Positions 46,535 to 57,561 of a DNA stretch of 64,000 nucleotides are shown piece after piece (position 1 is the first letter of the stretch; each line of letters starts with the position of its first letter). The stretch covers positions 63,783,633-63,847,632 of the forward strand of contig NC_080042.1 of assembly GCF_012489685.1 (NCBI RefSeq), given 5' to 3'. Below the pieces are notes generated by a model. That model was not told the DNA's origin. It was given only the letters and a program-made list of their open reading frames with translations, and searched no databases. The translations under genes were made by a program, and so were the position numbers. Source of the DNA: Lotus japonicus. Lineage: Eukaryota; Streptophyta; Magnoliopsida; Fabales; Fabaceae.

Positions 46535-49182
46535 TCAAAAATAGAAGAGGTAAGAAGTAAGCGGGAAAGGAAAAAAGGAGGAGTTGAGAGAGAGAATTGA
46601 CACATGGAAAACTAACTGTTTAGATGCATTTAGGCGGGAAAAAAATTTATCTGTAGCTGCAGAGATATTGCAGCTCCATGAAACTATGTTCTCTGGTGCT
46701 ATTGCGCCATAGACTCTACCTGTGACCTTATTTGCCTGAATGTGGTGTCCAAAAAAAGACATGTCAGCACTTGCATCACAAAAATGAAAGATGAAGGAGA
46801 GTTCAAAGAAAAAAAAATAGAAAGCTTCACCTCCTTCTCCCATTCAATACGTACAGTAATGATCATTAGGGAAAATACTAGAACAATGAGTGCACAAATT
46901 ATCCCCAGCCACAGCCCCTATTTAATAGGAAAACCATATTAAATCTATGCTACAAAAGAATGAACCATTTTTTTACCTTGCCACCAACATGCAATACAAA
47001 AGCTACCCGCGAGAGCTGATGGATTTCCGACTACATGGAATGCCCCCAGATTCACAAATGCACCAATTTTCTGCCAACCGCAACCGCTTGCAGTTCCTGA
47101 ATTATGGTTGACATAGGGAAGCAATAATATCACTTGTACACTTGTACTAGCTGAATAGCTTCTTCTTTTTTGAAAATGGTACCAACTGAATAGCTATCAC
47201 ACACCATAGAGCTTGCAGTATTTAAGTGAACTCCCACAGTACGTTTTTCTTTCTAGGATATCCTTTTCTCTCCGATTCATTACTAAGTTAAAAAAATAAT
47301 AATCTAGTTCATGCTTGTGCGGAGTGCAAGAAAGAAATGTCAGCCCTATAGAATAATGGCAATAAACAAGCTAGCCTTGCTCAAGTTTCATTTGTCACTA
47401 TATATGTCATTCACATTCACATATTTATGCAATATGCATTATGACCATTGACCAACACAGAAAATCAAATCGAATCTCACAATTGTTTGAATGAACACAT
47501 ACTTAAATCTGTGTTACTTTATTTTCATAAACGTACTTTCCACTTCTTCAGCCTTACCTTTTCATTCCTTAAATAAGAAAGCCTTCTTTTACATTTTATC
47601 TACATAGTGTTTGATAAATGGTGACTAGAAAAGAAAAATCTAGCCACCTAGTAAACAAGCTTTTAAATGTTTTTTGGGTTAACTAGCTAAAAATTGATAC
47701 AGAGAACAAAAATATTACTTAATGTTTATTTTTTGAAATAATCAGAAAGTTAATGTAACAACACATAATTTTCACGATTTCTACCATTCTAGACTCCTTC
47801 TTTAAAGAACTTCATCCAGCCGTCTTAGCATCTATCACATGGAAACAGAGAGGTTATACATAAACAGAGTGATATATTATATCCTAAGGAGAAGACTGAG
47901 TACTGTCCTTTAAGCCAAAATCAGATCCTTCTACAAATTGATTTTGAGGATAAATAAACAACATAGAACATCCTAAGGAGAAGACCGAGTAAGCAAATTT
48001 CACACAAAGAACAATAACCTAAGATGAATACAGAGAGGCTCAGATTAGCATTTCGGCACATTCTTCATTGCAACAACAACCCATGTCTCAAAAAGAACAC
48101 GGTGCGCAAGATATTGTCGCAGCTCATGCCAATAATACTCTCATCATCAGCAACTCCACTTCAAATCAACTCAATTCACTTCCCTTCTTGATTTATAAAA
48201 TGAATTTTTTTTGGAAAAACTTTTAATCAAAAAGAAAATCAGACATAATTCATGTGAATTTTTGGATTTCATAAACCTAATCAGACAAAATCATATACAA
48301 CGATAAATGAAGAACAATTTTGAGTCATAGTGCTTTTAAGTCATAGCTCCACTCCAATATAGACAATAAATGAAAATTAAAAGAGGAAATAGGGAAAAAC
48401 CTGAAAGAACGCAGTGGAATACGTATAGAAAGTTAGATACAGCAAGAATTGGCATCAAAGTTGCGACATATTTGGCCATTTCTTCTGTATTGCTATATGC
48501 ATAGCCCCAGATATTGCATATTCGTATCATCAGAATGCCAACTAAGATACTCGATAATGCCAATCACAATGACAACACACTTTTAATTGTGCTGCACGTG
48601 GATGACCAGCTCCAAGTTCATTTGAGATTCGAGTGCTGCAAGAATATCATACAAAGCATTAATGGGACTTCGTACACCAAATCCAGATGGAAATTGCAAA
48701 AATGAAATTAGAAAGAAACTCAATGTCTGATAAGTGTAAGCTCAGGGAAATCCTTACCTTATAGCTCCACTGAGTCCAAAGGGAATCATCCAAACAGTTG
48801 ATGCTGTATTCAAGCAGACAAAAGCTCACAAGTCACCGACAATATGTAGATCAAAATATGAAACAAATGTGAAAAGCATCCAAAATCTGAAACCAACCAG
48901 ATAGAAAGCACTGATGTTTACAGCTTTGGATTTGGAAGAAGACCGGAAAGGAGAACCACCATTTCAAACAACCACATTTCCAAGCTATTCAATAATGATA
49001 AACCATAATAAAAAGTGAAAACGGCAATGCAGTATTAGGACCTAAGAGAGAAAAGAATGAGCATTGTTAAGAAAAGTAGCAACTAACAATACAGTAAACA
49101 TTGGTCTATTATAGGGTTGTATTGATGTACGTTAGAACGAAATTACGAAACCATAGCAGCTGAAGGAATGGCAAGGCTCAGG
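46535..49182 (-). pseudogene. MATE transporter D, truncated pseudogene
   Basis: Matches to MATE exons: exon 2 last 36 bases (about 49147-49182), exon 3 (48984-48898), exon 4 (48814-48758), exon 5 (48635-48401), exon 6 (47096-46977), exon 7 (46917-46831), exon 8 from 46735. Lesions: exon 1 and most of exon 2 are deleted, with a join at 49182 to upstream flank sequence; the exon 2 donor border base is changed (TTTC|GT); the exon 4 acceptor is CTG instead of CAG; exon 5 has two 2-base deletions; exon 6 has a 1-base insertion near 47005. The exon 8 stop is changed to TGG, so that frame runs on to 46535. Exons 7 and 8 remain easily readable (GLWLGIICALIV, APENIVS). Not functional as a transporter. 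Confidence 0.88.
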
Positions 49183-49880
49183 CTATTAACATTCATAGCC
49201 TGTTTGAACAAACTCTCAACTTTGAGTCCTATTAATTGGGCAGGGGGGAGTGCTAATGAATGTAATATCAATGAGTCTGTAATTGATGAAATGGTGAGAG
49301 TTTATATTGCAGTTTTAAAATTGTGCATCAATGAAGAACATTGGCAGAAAGGCTATAATTAAGTAACCAAGATGATAACCATAAAATATATACAGAAGCA
49401 TGTGATTGACTACAGAAGCATTTGATAAACTTATCTAATTAAATTATATAAGGAACCAAATAGTATCATAACAAACAAAACAAGATCATGTAAAGTGAAA
49501 TACATGTCAACATACCAATATAAAAAATTACATGACTAGAGAATCTTACGTTCATAGAAGAGACGAAGAAATTAATAGAAGCAATACCCATTTACCTGCC
49601 ACCACTCGAACTTGTTGCTCTGAAAATGCTGTGTGGAAAGTGAAAGAGACTCTGAGAGCGAGCGATGAAATCAGAGTAAACAATTGGAAATTGAGGCAAG
49701 TGTCTCGGCGGATAATTAACGGTAGCTTTTACCAGCAATTCATGACGGTTGCTATTATCAATTGACTATTTAATGGTCATGATTCATTGACTGTTTGGCT
49801 ATTTGGGTACAAGAAATTTACCGACAATTAAATGATGAAATAGACAATTTTTTAGGTTAATAGACTTTTGGCGATTTCTT
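49183..49880. other. MATE upstream flank, unit 1
   Basis: Paralogous to 62290-63440 of unit 2. It includes the decayed MATE relic sequence near 49330-49480 and the ggtagcttttaccagcaatt block. No open gene. Confidence 0.6.
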
Positions 49881-50405
49881 TTTTTTTTTTGGTACAGCTC
49901 ATAAGTCATAAAGAAAAAAAGAAAGAAGCGAAAACCCGGACTAAGGCCTCAAAGAGATGACACCTGAAGCGTCAGCCAACAGAAGCAATCCCATACCCTC
50001 CAAAGGTTGCTTCACAAAGCTTCATCCTGAAAAGAGCGTCATGTTTAGCCAAGAAATCTGCACACACATTCCCCAAAAAAGATTAATAAACTATGCTACA
50101 GTAAAAACACCCCTGAACACCGATATTAATGGCGGTTTGTGAAACTGCCAACAAATGCATTTTTTTTCAAAGTTGTAACTTTGTGCTGGTCTTAAACCGC
50201 CACCATAATCGGTGTCTGGACACCTTTCGGTGGTCCAGGACTCATCACTGCACATTCCCCTCTCTTAAAACATGATGCAACACCACATGCCAAGATCTCC
50301 CCAGATGCTCCTTAATGTCCCAAATTAGCGAAGCATAAAGATGAGTCCCAACATGCACAAATTTTAATTAGTAATTTGTGATATATATTTATGATGTACC
50401 AAAAA
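49881..50405 (-). mobile_element. LINE (non-LTR retrotransposon) 3' fragment
   Basis: Read on the minus strand, it contains HHVLREGN and, after a MITE insertion, NVCADFLAKHDALF, the typical end of the RNase H-like domain of plant LINEs. A short 3' tail follows, ending in ACCAAAAAAAAAAA at 49892-49881. The paralogous site in unit 2 (near 63440) is uninterrupted, so this is an insertion into unit 1. It is truncated at its 5' end. Confidence 0.65.
50075..50250. mobile_element. MITE nested in the LINE fragment
   Basis: An inner inverted repeat pairs cctgaacaccgatattaatg with cataatcggtgtctgg, and ggcggttt with aaaccgcc. The direct repeat cacattcccc lies at 50065-50074 and 50251-50260. Removing the insert joins the LINE reading EGN with NVCADFLAK. 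The duplication of 9-10 bp suggests a Mutator-like MITE. Confidence 0.7.
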
Positions 50406-50473
50406 AAAGTAATTTGTGATATGCCTGATTTTGGTCCCTTATTTTTTCGATTTTGAAAGTGTTTCTACTTTTA

Positions 50474-51412
50474 AGTCAGTTTGATATGTTGTATCATATA
50501 AAGTATAATAGTATAAGGTGTGATAGGATAAAGCCAGATAAAAATATAATACTAAAAAACATTTTGTCATACATTATATACACGTTATCATATTATTTAA
50601 ATTAATATAACTTTATATTTGATTAAGTATTAATTAATGATTGATAGTTAAAAAATGAGGATGATGTTGGGGGGTGGTGAAGATGGTGGTGGTGATGGAA
50701 GCGGCTAGGTGACGGTGATAATGGTGGTTGTGGTGGTGGTGGTGCTGACGGCGGTGGAGGTGGCGATAGTGGGGCCAGTGGATGATGGCGGTTGTGGTGG
50801 TGGTGGCAGTAGTGGCAAATGTAGTGGCAGTGAGTTGTTGAGGTGGGTAGTGGCGGTAGCATTAGTAATGACGGTGGAGGGTTAGTGGTGGTGTGGTGGA
50901 TCATGGTAGTGGAGAGTAGTGTGGTAGTGGTGGGTTCTGGAAATGTTGGAAGGTGTTGGTGATGATTAAGGTGGTGGTGGTACTAGTAGTTGCGACGGTG
51001 ACAGTGGTGATGGCGACAACGACGGTGGTGGCAGTGGTAGATGCGGCGTTAGTGGCGGCGATATGGTGGCGTAGTTGGAGGGTGGTGGTGAACTAAATTT
51101 TTCATTAAGTTTATACGTCACAATCTTAACACGTTATACATCATTTTCACGTATAAGGATGGTTTTATGGATAAAGTTATCCAATACAATAAAAGCACCA
51201 AACAACTTATAAGCTCACACTGTATTGTATTAGCTTATACGATCAGACCTAATACGGTGCTCCAAATGGGCTCTAAATAACTCATCATTTTGATGTATAT
51301 GAGTGCATTGATGGATAGTTTATGCAATACAATATTAACACCAAATAATGAATAAGTATATAATGCATTGTATACTTTTTATTGTATAACCTTATACTAA
51401 ATGAGCCTACGA
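50474..51412. mobile_element. Insertion with TIR-like ends and a GGT-rich core
   Basis: The paralogous unit 2 reads straight across (acttttaaatttaaggctctc near 63500), so about 940 bp were inserted here. The ends share a degenerate inverted motif built on agtataaggt / tatac / catttagtataaggttat. Copies of related sequence recur at 51150-51260 and 51290-51400. The core (50650-51095) is a long ggt/ggc-rich trinucleotide-like stretch. The His/Pro-rich frame on its opposite strand is an artefact of this repeat. Confidence 0.5.
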
Positions 51413-51599
51413 GGCTCTCAATTTTTATATGCATAAAATTATTATATTTTTCTATTTCAAATATTTTAGAGTTTGATAAATTGAGTATATTATATAACTT
51501 TAAAATTAAAAATTTAGTTGAATTTTGATAAACTTATGAAGAGTCTTGTGAGATAAGAAGAAGCAAACATAGTTTTCAGAAGGAGAAAAAAAAAAGCGG

Positions 51600-52250
51600 G
51601 CATAGAAACCAAAACATTAGTGTGAAAGAAAAGATAAAGTCTTGGTCAGAGCATTTCCACTCAAAATATATCCGAGTAAGAAAAAACATTCCTATAAATC
51701 ATTGACAAAATTGCCGCTCCTACGAACAAAAGTGAGGTTTACATAATCAAAATGATTGAAAAATAAACGACAATCTATTGACAAATTGACAATAGCTAAA
51801 TAAGAATTGTCATCAGGGGCTTCTTCCACCTTTAGAAACCCCGGAGACATCGGTCTCAAAACAAACGGTCCATAAGCCAAGTTGAGAAGCCAAAACCATC
51901 ACGCATAACACATAAACGCCAAAGTCAAAACCATCACTGCGTCAAAGGTTGCTCCGGCATAAAACTTTGAAGTGCAACATCCCGCTGCAATGTAGCCTCA
52001 TAAGAGAAGTGACGACCCTTGAACACTGTGCTATGTCGCGCTTCCATAACACATAAACGCCAGTTTGCCACCACACAACATAGTATCCCCTAGAAAGTGA
52101 ATCAGGAAATCATGCAATGAAGGGAACTGCTCGACCACCATGGAGAAAGAGGACCCAAATCATGACGTGCTCCATCGTTTCATGTTGTAAACCACATAAA
52201 GGGCATAAGGGATCCACATCCACACCATGTGTGTGTGTGAAATTGCAAAA
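51600..52250 (-). mobile_element. LINE relic: zinc-binding and RNase H-like region
   Basis: Near 52230-52150 the minus strand reads DPLCPLCGLQHETMEHVM, the zinc-binding region that follows reverse transcriptase in plant LINEs. At 51880-51692 it reads DDNSYLAIVNLSIDCRLFFN and LTFVRRSGNFVNDL, the end of the RNase H-like domain (VRRSGN.VAD is typical). Intervening sequence carries stops. Lies between the two duplication units. Confidence 0.6.
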
Positions 52251-52689
52251 CTCTTACATATCATGTTAACAACTTAATTTGTTAACAATTTGATCATATT
52301 TGAACATTAAGGTATCATATTTTTTAGCAAAATAGATATAAAAGGTTTTTTCACAACAAAATAATACAAGTTGCATTTTGTTTTGCAAAAAAATCGATGC
52401 ATCAAGTTAGGTTAGAACGTGAATTTGAGGCTACAACGAGTTTGGGTTTGAGTTATTTATGAGAGTTTGAGTTTGGGATAGACAAAACCCGACCCGGCCC
52501 GTTGCCATCCCTAGACAAGGACCGAGAGGGATCGCCGATGCAATGAGACACGAACAATGAGCGACTCTTGGCAAGCTTCTAGGCGGAGGGACACGTGACT
52601 GATCTGATTCGCACCAGAACAGGAGGTATTTCGAGGCAGTATAGGTATGAGAGTATAAAATTGAGGAAGTCATACAAGATTGAATTGGT

Positions 52690-53055
52690 ACTATTAATGA
52701 CAATAAGAAGCATCTTCTCTTTCGCGAGCCCAACTCATAAAAACTTCAAGGTTACGTGTGCTTGCCTTAGAGCAATATTGGGATGAGTGAAGCATGTGCG
52801 TTAAGACAAAGCGTGCTAAAAAAACTCGTGTTGTTATCGTGAAGTCAGTCGGGATATTACTTCTACGGAGAGAAGCTCGCACTAGGAGGAGCTGAGTACA
52901 AATCCGCCATGAGACCTCCTTGCAACGGGGAAGAACAATGGTCTTCCAGAACTTCTTCCATATGGATGGTGGCAAAGGTTGGAGCTGTAGAAGATGAAGT
53001 CATCGCGCCAGACAAGTGCCTTTGGATAAAAGCAAAACTTAATTTGGAAGAGTAA
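52690..53055 (-). mobile_element. Second LINE relic (zinc-binding region)
   Basis: The minus-strand frame 52975-52694 begins IWKKFWKTIVLPRCKEVSWR and ICTQLLLVRASLRRSNIP. This matches the W..LW....P.K.K.F.WR....LPTR..L..R pattern at the start of the zf-RVT domain. It then shifts frame. It adjoins the start of duplication unit 2, so it marks the junction between units. Confidence 0.6.
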
Positions 53056-54047
53056 TGCCCATTTTGTTCCAATAGCCAAAGGTTGTTGATTTAAATTACT
53101 GGCAGTTTTTATCTATGATTTAGATAAGTTATGGGTAGTTATAGTCAGTTTTTGTAATCATGGTAAGTTAAGGACCATAAATGTCTAGTGGGCAGTTATT
53201 AGGAGTTATTAAGTGTAGTTGTTTTGATGTTACTTATATTTGTCTTTAGAGTCAGACTCAGAAATGTAACAATTCTCTCCATGAATCAATTCTGAAATTT
53301 GTTACAAACAGCAACTCTTGAGTCACGTTTCTTTCTTCTTTTTTTCGGGTTTAAGCTTTCTCTTGTTCCACTCCTTTTACCCTCTTAGAAAACCAACAAA
53401 GTACACTGCCTTTCGCGCAAAGTAAACGTCTACAAACAAATCAAAAGGATAACTTGAGTAAGAAATAAACACCAGAATAAAAGAGTACCCTCTGACATCA
53501 AACACAACATCAATATGAATTTAGAAGATTCATTTTAATCATTTCATTCGTTTATTCCAATTCTTTAGAAGATTATGCATGAACCTAGAAATCATGATAA
53601 AGTAATACATGACAGAAAAAGGAAACACATGGTATACATGTCGTTTTACATGAAAAGATACACCCCATGACATTTGCACAAGTAGAACATATGGGAATGG
53701 AACACCAGAAAATATTTCTTTTGAAAATCTACTGTTCCAATCAAACAAAAACCAGACTTCAGGGTGTAAAAATAACAACTTTCTGCAGATTCAAGGTCAT
53801 GTACCTTCAAACAACTAATTCTCTCAAAAGCTTAAGCTGTTAGATAAGGGCTACGTGAAAGGTTTTATATAATATTCTAACATGCCCTTTTTGTTCAAGC
53901 TTTGGTGTTGTCCAACCCTACAACTAGCATTATCTTAATTAGGTACTTAAACAGGATGGGGAAAAAAAATTAGGTACTTAAATAGTTTTTCACAACTTTG
54001 TACCTATCACCGATATAACATGTTTTGAATAAATATGGCCTATGTTG

Positions 54048-54440
54048 TTTTTTTTTTAAAGCAAAAGACATTTATTGAATGATGAATGCGTTGATATACC
54101 AGTCATGTTGATATACCAGTCATCTCGACAAAGAATCACAAAACCCAACAAAAGAGGCAAACCCAACTGAGCCTCCGCCGAAACAAAAACGAAACAAATC
54201 AAAGCAAAGCAAACAAACCATTCAAAAGAGACAAGCCCAAAAGCATGCCTCCACCTGAACAAAACCCAAAATCCCAGATCAAGCAACTACTAGAAAAGAC
54301 CTCCATTTAGGTACCAAATGCGGCGACGGGTTCAACCAAAACTGGATCTCATCAAGCAACAACAAAAACCACAAAGAACAAAGACCCTACCCAGCAGAGA
54401 AACCCGCAATAGCATTAACAAAGAGCTAAACAAATACCGA
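54048..54440 (-). mobile_element. LINE-like 3' tail with poly(A), fused behind MED25 copy 2
   Basis: On the minus strand, a T/G-rich tail (frame 54286-54056, FWVLFRWRHAFGLVSFEWF) is followed by AATAAATGTCTTTTGC and a run of ten A (54057-54048). That is the look of a plant LINE 3' end or a polyadenylated mRNA end. It lies on the same strand as MED25 and downstream of it. An 18-bp tandem duplication (tgatataccagtcat) lies at about 54093-54125. The boundary between MED25 3' UTR and tail is not visible. Confidence 0.45.
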
Positions 54441-54575
54441 ATCCAAGCTCACCGAGAATCAGAAACAAAACAAGAAATTATATGGTCATACAACATTAAT
54501 ATGTGATTTTGACCTATCAACGAAAATATAAATATAACTTGCGTCAGTTGTCAGGAATCCATATAAAAATTTGAG

Positions 54576-57074
54576 CTAACTCATGAAACCCCATCCACCA
54601 ATGTTTGTTGCTCCTTGTGATACCTGTCCCTGAGAAACCATTTGTGAGCGTCCAGGACCTTGAACATAGGATTGACCCATTCCTGCCCCAACCATCTGTT
54701 GCTGCTGAGTAAGTTGTTGATGCTGTAGTTGCTGCAACTGCGGAAGTTGTTGCTGCGGCTGCAGCTGCGAGAGTTGTTGTTGAAGTTGAGGGAGTTGCTG
54801 CTGGGAAAGTTGTTGCTGTTGGACTTGTGGAGGTAGCTGCAGCTGTTGTTGTTGGATCTGGATAAGGTGCTGCTGCTGCTGCTGCTGCAAGTGAGGAAGC
54901 TGTTGCTGCTGCTGTTGTTGCAAGTGAGGAAGCTGCTGCTGTTGTGACTGCATCTGCTGTGGCTGTTGCATTTGTTGCTTCTGTTGACTGGACAGTTGTG
55001 GCTTAAATGCAGCCATATCTAATACCCCTGGTAAAAGCATCCCAATCAAGCGGGAGGCTTTGTCGGAAAAAGATAGTAGCAATGTCTGTGATGGTAATGG
55101 AATAACTACACACAGCTTCTTTTCCTGCAGCTGAACAAGAAACCTATGAGGGTTCATTACCCGGAAAACAAGGAAATCTGCCTGTCCTACAAATCTCTCG
55201 TCATTCATGTGGTCCTGAGGTATAAGCCGAAACATTTGCATTACAGGGGGCCAGTTTGCTGCAATTGACTCAGGGGAAGAAGCACTCCTGTAACCTTCCA
55301 GTTTGGTGATGAATACCGGCTGTCCTTGTTTTTGCGCAGATAAGCTTCCCTCCCAGACCTTGATATATTGGGAATGTGTAGGCTGCATACCACCTGATGT
55401 CTGCTGTGGCAAAGTCATATTAGGTGCTGCATTATACACAAGTGGTTGTACACCTGATTGTACTTGTTGGGACATTCCTGGAGTAGGAATCATCGTACCA
55501 TTTCCAGAAGAGACAACTGATGGACCAACGCCATTCATTACATTTTGGTTCATGGTAACTCCACCTTGCACCATTTGGACTCCTGAAATGTTCCCTTGGT
55601 TCATTCCAGGGGCCTGTTGTCCCATACTAATAGCTCTTTGAAGGTTACTTAAGTGTTCTGGAATCCCAAGATTTGAACTTGAAGACAAATTAAAAGTAGC
55701 TAAAGTTAATGAACCAAGAGCTGAGTTTTGTCCAACCTGAGCAGGAACGGTGAGAGGTCCAGAACTGGTTATTGATATCATTCCTGACGGTCCACATGAA
55801 AATGAATTTTGAGCCGCAGGTACAGAAGATGCCATTGCACTTGATATCATGTTTGACATGTGCATGGCAACAGGAGTCTGACCCATTGTGGGAAGTCCCA
55901 TAGAGGTTCCACCACTTAAGGCAGCAGAGTTCATCACCTGAGGTGCTTGAGAGAGATTATTCCAATTGATCACATTCACTTTTGCAGGATTCACTGGACC
56001 TAAGGGCTGCTGCAACATTGACGACATAGGCTTTGTATACTGACCATTTTCAGTACTTGTCATGATACCTTGAGAAGCAGAAGATGAAGAGTATGTCTGC
56101 AAACTTGGAACACCTTGACCAGTACTAGCAGCACGAGGAACTGATGAATTATGGGGAAAAGCAGGTCCAGCTACCATGGAAGCTACGGGAACTGGCTCCA
56201 CTTTTACAGTTGCAGGAGCCAAATTCCCAGCAGATATTGGTCGCCAGTGTGCAGTTGATACATTAACTGATGCCAAAGAAGTTGGGGGTGTTCCTGTACC
56301 TGGTGTGAGAGAAACTGCATCTACTTTAGCAGGATTTTGATTTGTAGGCAAGATTGTGATCCCAGAACGACTCAAAGCACTGGAGGCTTCTCTGAAAGCT
56401 TCTGATATTAAAACAAGGAAATGAGGGGTTTTAACATCAACAGGTGGATCAGCTGCTCCACTAGTTCGTTTTCCGGCATTGTAGATGGCTTTAACTTTGG
56501 GAAGTTGTCTAGGGCAGATGACTGACAGAGAAATAGAAAACTGAGGAAATGCTTTTGCAACAGCTTTAGCATCATATAAACGGTTCCCTGGATCTGAATC
56601 AATGGTTTCAATCGTCTCTAGGTTCTGTGGTCGCGGAATATAAACTGGTGTCTTCAATGGATAAGGATTGCTTGCGGCTACAAGGATACAGTGCTTATGC
56701 ATATGCACATTCTGCTGATTCGGGCCTCCACTTTGAGAATTTGGGAACATCATCAGAGCTTCAGCAAGCCCTTCGGCAATTGCAGCATCATTAAAACCAC
56801 CACCAGTAAAGGGTACAGCTGAAAGCCACAAGAAGAAAACATCTGGGTCTCTTGTCCAGCCAGACCGTTGCACAAGGCAACCAGAAAAACATCCATGAGT
56901 ATTATAGGTGACTAGAGCAAACTTAACGTTGGAAGCAGAAGGATTCTGACCAGTTGACTCGTTTCCACCAAAAGACCTGATGATCTTATGGAGGTAATCC
57001 CTGAGAATGGTGTCCCAATAGGGGCCCATAGCAGCGGTGCATTCGACGGCCACGACGAGCTGTTTCTCTGCCAT
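54576..57074 (-). CDS. MED25: MED25 (PFT1) Mediator subunit, intronless copy 2, 832 aa
   Basis: An uninterrupted frame from ATG in good context (ACCATGG, 57074) to TGA (54576). It has the same domain layout as copy 1: N-terminal vWA-like domain (VVAVECTAAMGPYW, CLVQRSGWTRDPDVFFLW), flexible middle, activator-binding domain (YIKVWEGSLSA, PVFITKLEGYRS, VFRVMNPHRFLVQLQEKKLC) and poly-Gln tail. The tail differs from copy 1 in repeat number and ends GGWGFMS. In Mediator, MED25 receives transcription factors of jasmonate, light and stress pathways. Absence of introns and a poly(A)-bearing tail at 54048 indicate retroposition; 5' flank and TATA-like box are shared with copy 1, so the two arose by segmental duplication. 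It may be functional. Confidence 0.9.
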   Translation of the reverse strand: MAEKQLVVAVECTAAMGPYWDTILRDYLHKIIRSFGGNESTGQNPSASNVKFALVTYNTHGCFSGCLVQRSGWTRDPDVFFLWLSAVPFTGGGFNDAAIAEGLAEALMMFPNSQSGGPNQQNVHMHKHCILVAASNPYPLKTPVYIPRPQNLETIETIDSDPGNRLYDAKAVAKAFPQFSISLSVICPRQLPKVKAIYNAGKRTSGAADPPVDVKTPHFLVLISEAFREASSALSRSGITILPTNQNPAKVDAVSLTPGTGTPPTSLASVNVSTAHWRPISAGNLAPATVKVEPVPVASMVAGPAFPHNSSVPRAASTGQGVPSLQTYSSSSASQGIMTSTENGQYTKPMSSMLQQPLGPVNPAKVNVINWNNLSQAPQVMNSAALSGGTSMGLPTMGQTPVAMHMSNMISSAMASSVPAAQNSFSCGPSGMISITSSGPLTVPAQVGQNSALGSLTLATFNLSSSSNLGIPEHLSNLQRAISMGQQAPGMNQGNISGVQMVQGGVTMNQNVMNGVGPSVVSSGNGTMIPTPGMSQQVQSGVQPLVYNAAPNMTLPQQTSGGMQPTHSQYIKVWEGSLSAQKQGQPVFITKLEGYRSASSPESIAANWPPVMQMFRLIPQDHMNDERFVGQADFLVFRVMNPHRFLVQLQEKKLCVVIPLPSQTLLLSFSDKASRLIGMLLPGVLDMAAFKPQLSSQQKQQMQQPQQMQSQQQQLPHLQQQQQQQLPHLQQQQQQHLIQIQQQQLQLPPQVQQQQLSQQQLPQLQQQLSQLQPQQQLPQLQQLQHQQLTQQQQMVGAGMGQSYVQGPGRSQMVSQGQVSQGATNIGGWGFMS

Positions 57075-57177
57075 GGTGATTGGTAGAAGAAAACGCGATA
57101 GTACAAAAGGGAAGACAGGGATTTTTAGGGTTTTGTTGTGAGTAAAGATATCGTGGTGTTATTATATGAAGAAGCGT

Positions 57178-57187
57178 TATTTATAGA
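57178..57187 (-). promoter_or_regulatory. Putative TATA box of MED25 copy 2
   Basis: CTATAAATAA on the minus strand, about 105 bases upstream of the ATG, conserved with copy 1. Confidence 0.5.
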
Positions 57188-57561
57188 TGGGAAATTGAGG
57201 GATGATTTATATTGATTGCATAGATGGAAAGTTGAAGGAGGTGCGTTGAATTTGAAAGGGGTTACCATTTAGAGTGAATCATCCTCGAATCACTTTGGAT
57301 ATGTGTTATGGTATTTGGTGCGGTGGTGATGATGACGGTGGCCTGGCCAGTGGAGTGGCCACCACAGGAAGTGTATGGTGTTTTTGAATTTTTTCTACCG
57401 TGGCTAATTTTGCTCAAGCTGTTGGGTAAGGGTCATGTGAATAATTTTATATTATTATGTCAAACATGTACCTTAACATCCCAATTTCTGGGTGTTTAAA
57501 ATTAAAACAAAAATTTCCACTAATCTACGAAATGAAAAACAAATACCAACATTCTTCCGAG

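Larger units (their letters stand above)
41405..51480. repeat. Segmental duplication, unit 1
   Basis: Paralogous to 53055-63590 in the same orientation. Shared landmarks include tagataagttatgggtagtt (41474 and 53122), MED25, the WD-repeat relic, the MATE pseudogene and aggctctcaatttttatat (51413 and 63513). Unit 1 has extra sequence at about 41890-42490, lost the MATE 5' half at 49182, and gained a LINE fragment and a TIR element (49881-51412). Confidence 0.85.

Noticed and set aside
46003..46605. 200-codon minus-strand frame between MED25 copy 1 and MATE D
   Set aside because: Mostly Phe/Leu/Ser-rich sequence from purine-rich opposite-strand DNA, and the paralogous region of unit 2 does not keep the frame; only the short WD-like piece was retained as a relic.
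50623..50904. His/Pro/Ser-rich frame on the minus strand
   Set aside because: It is the opposite strand of a GGT/GGC simple repeat.
54048..54060. Identification of a target-site duplication for the MED25 retrocopy
   Set aside because: The sequence next to the poly(A) run (tatggcctatgttg) was looked for upstream of MED25 copy 2 and no convincing match was found.
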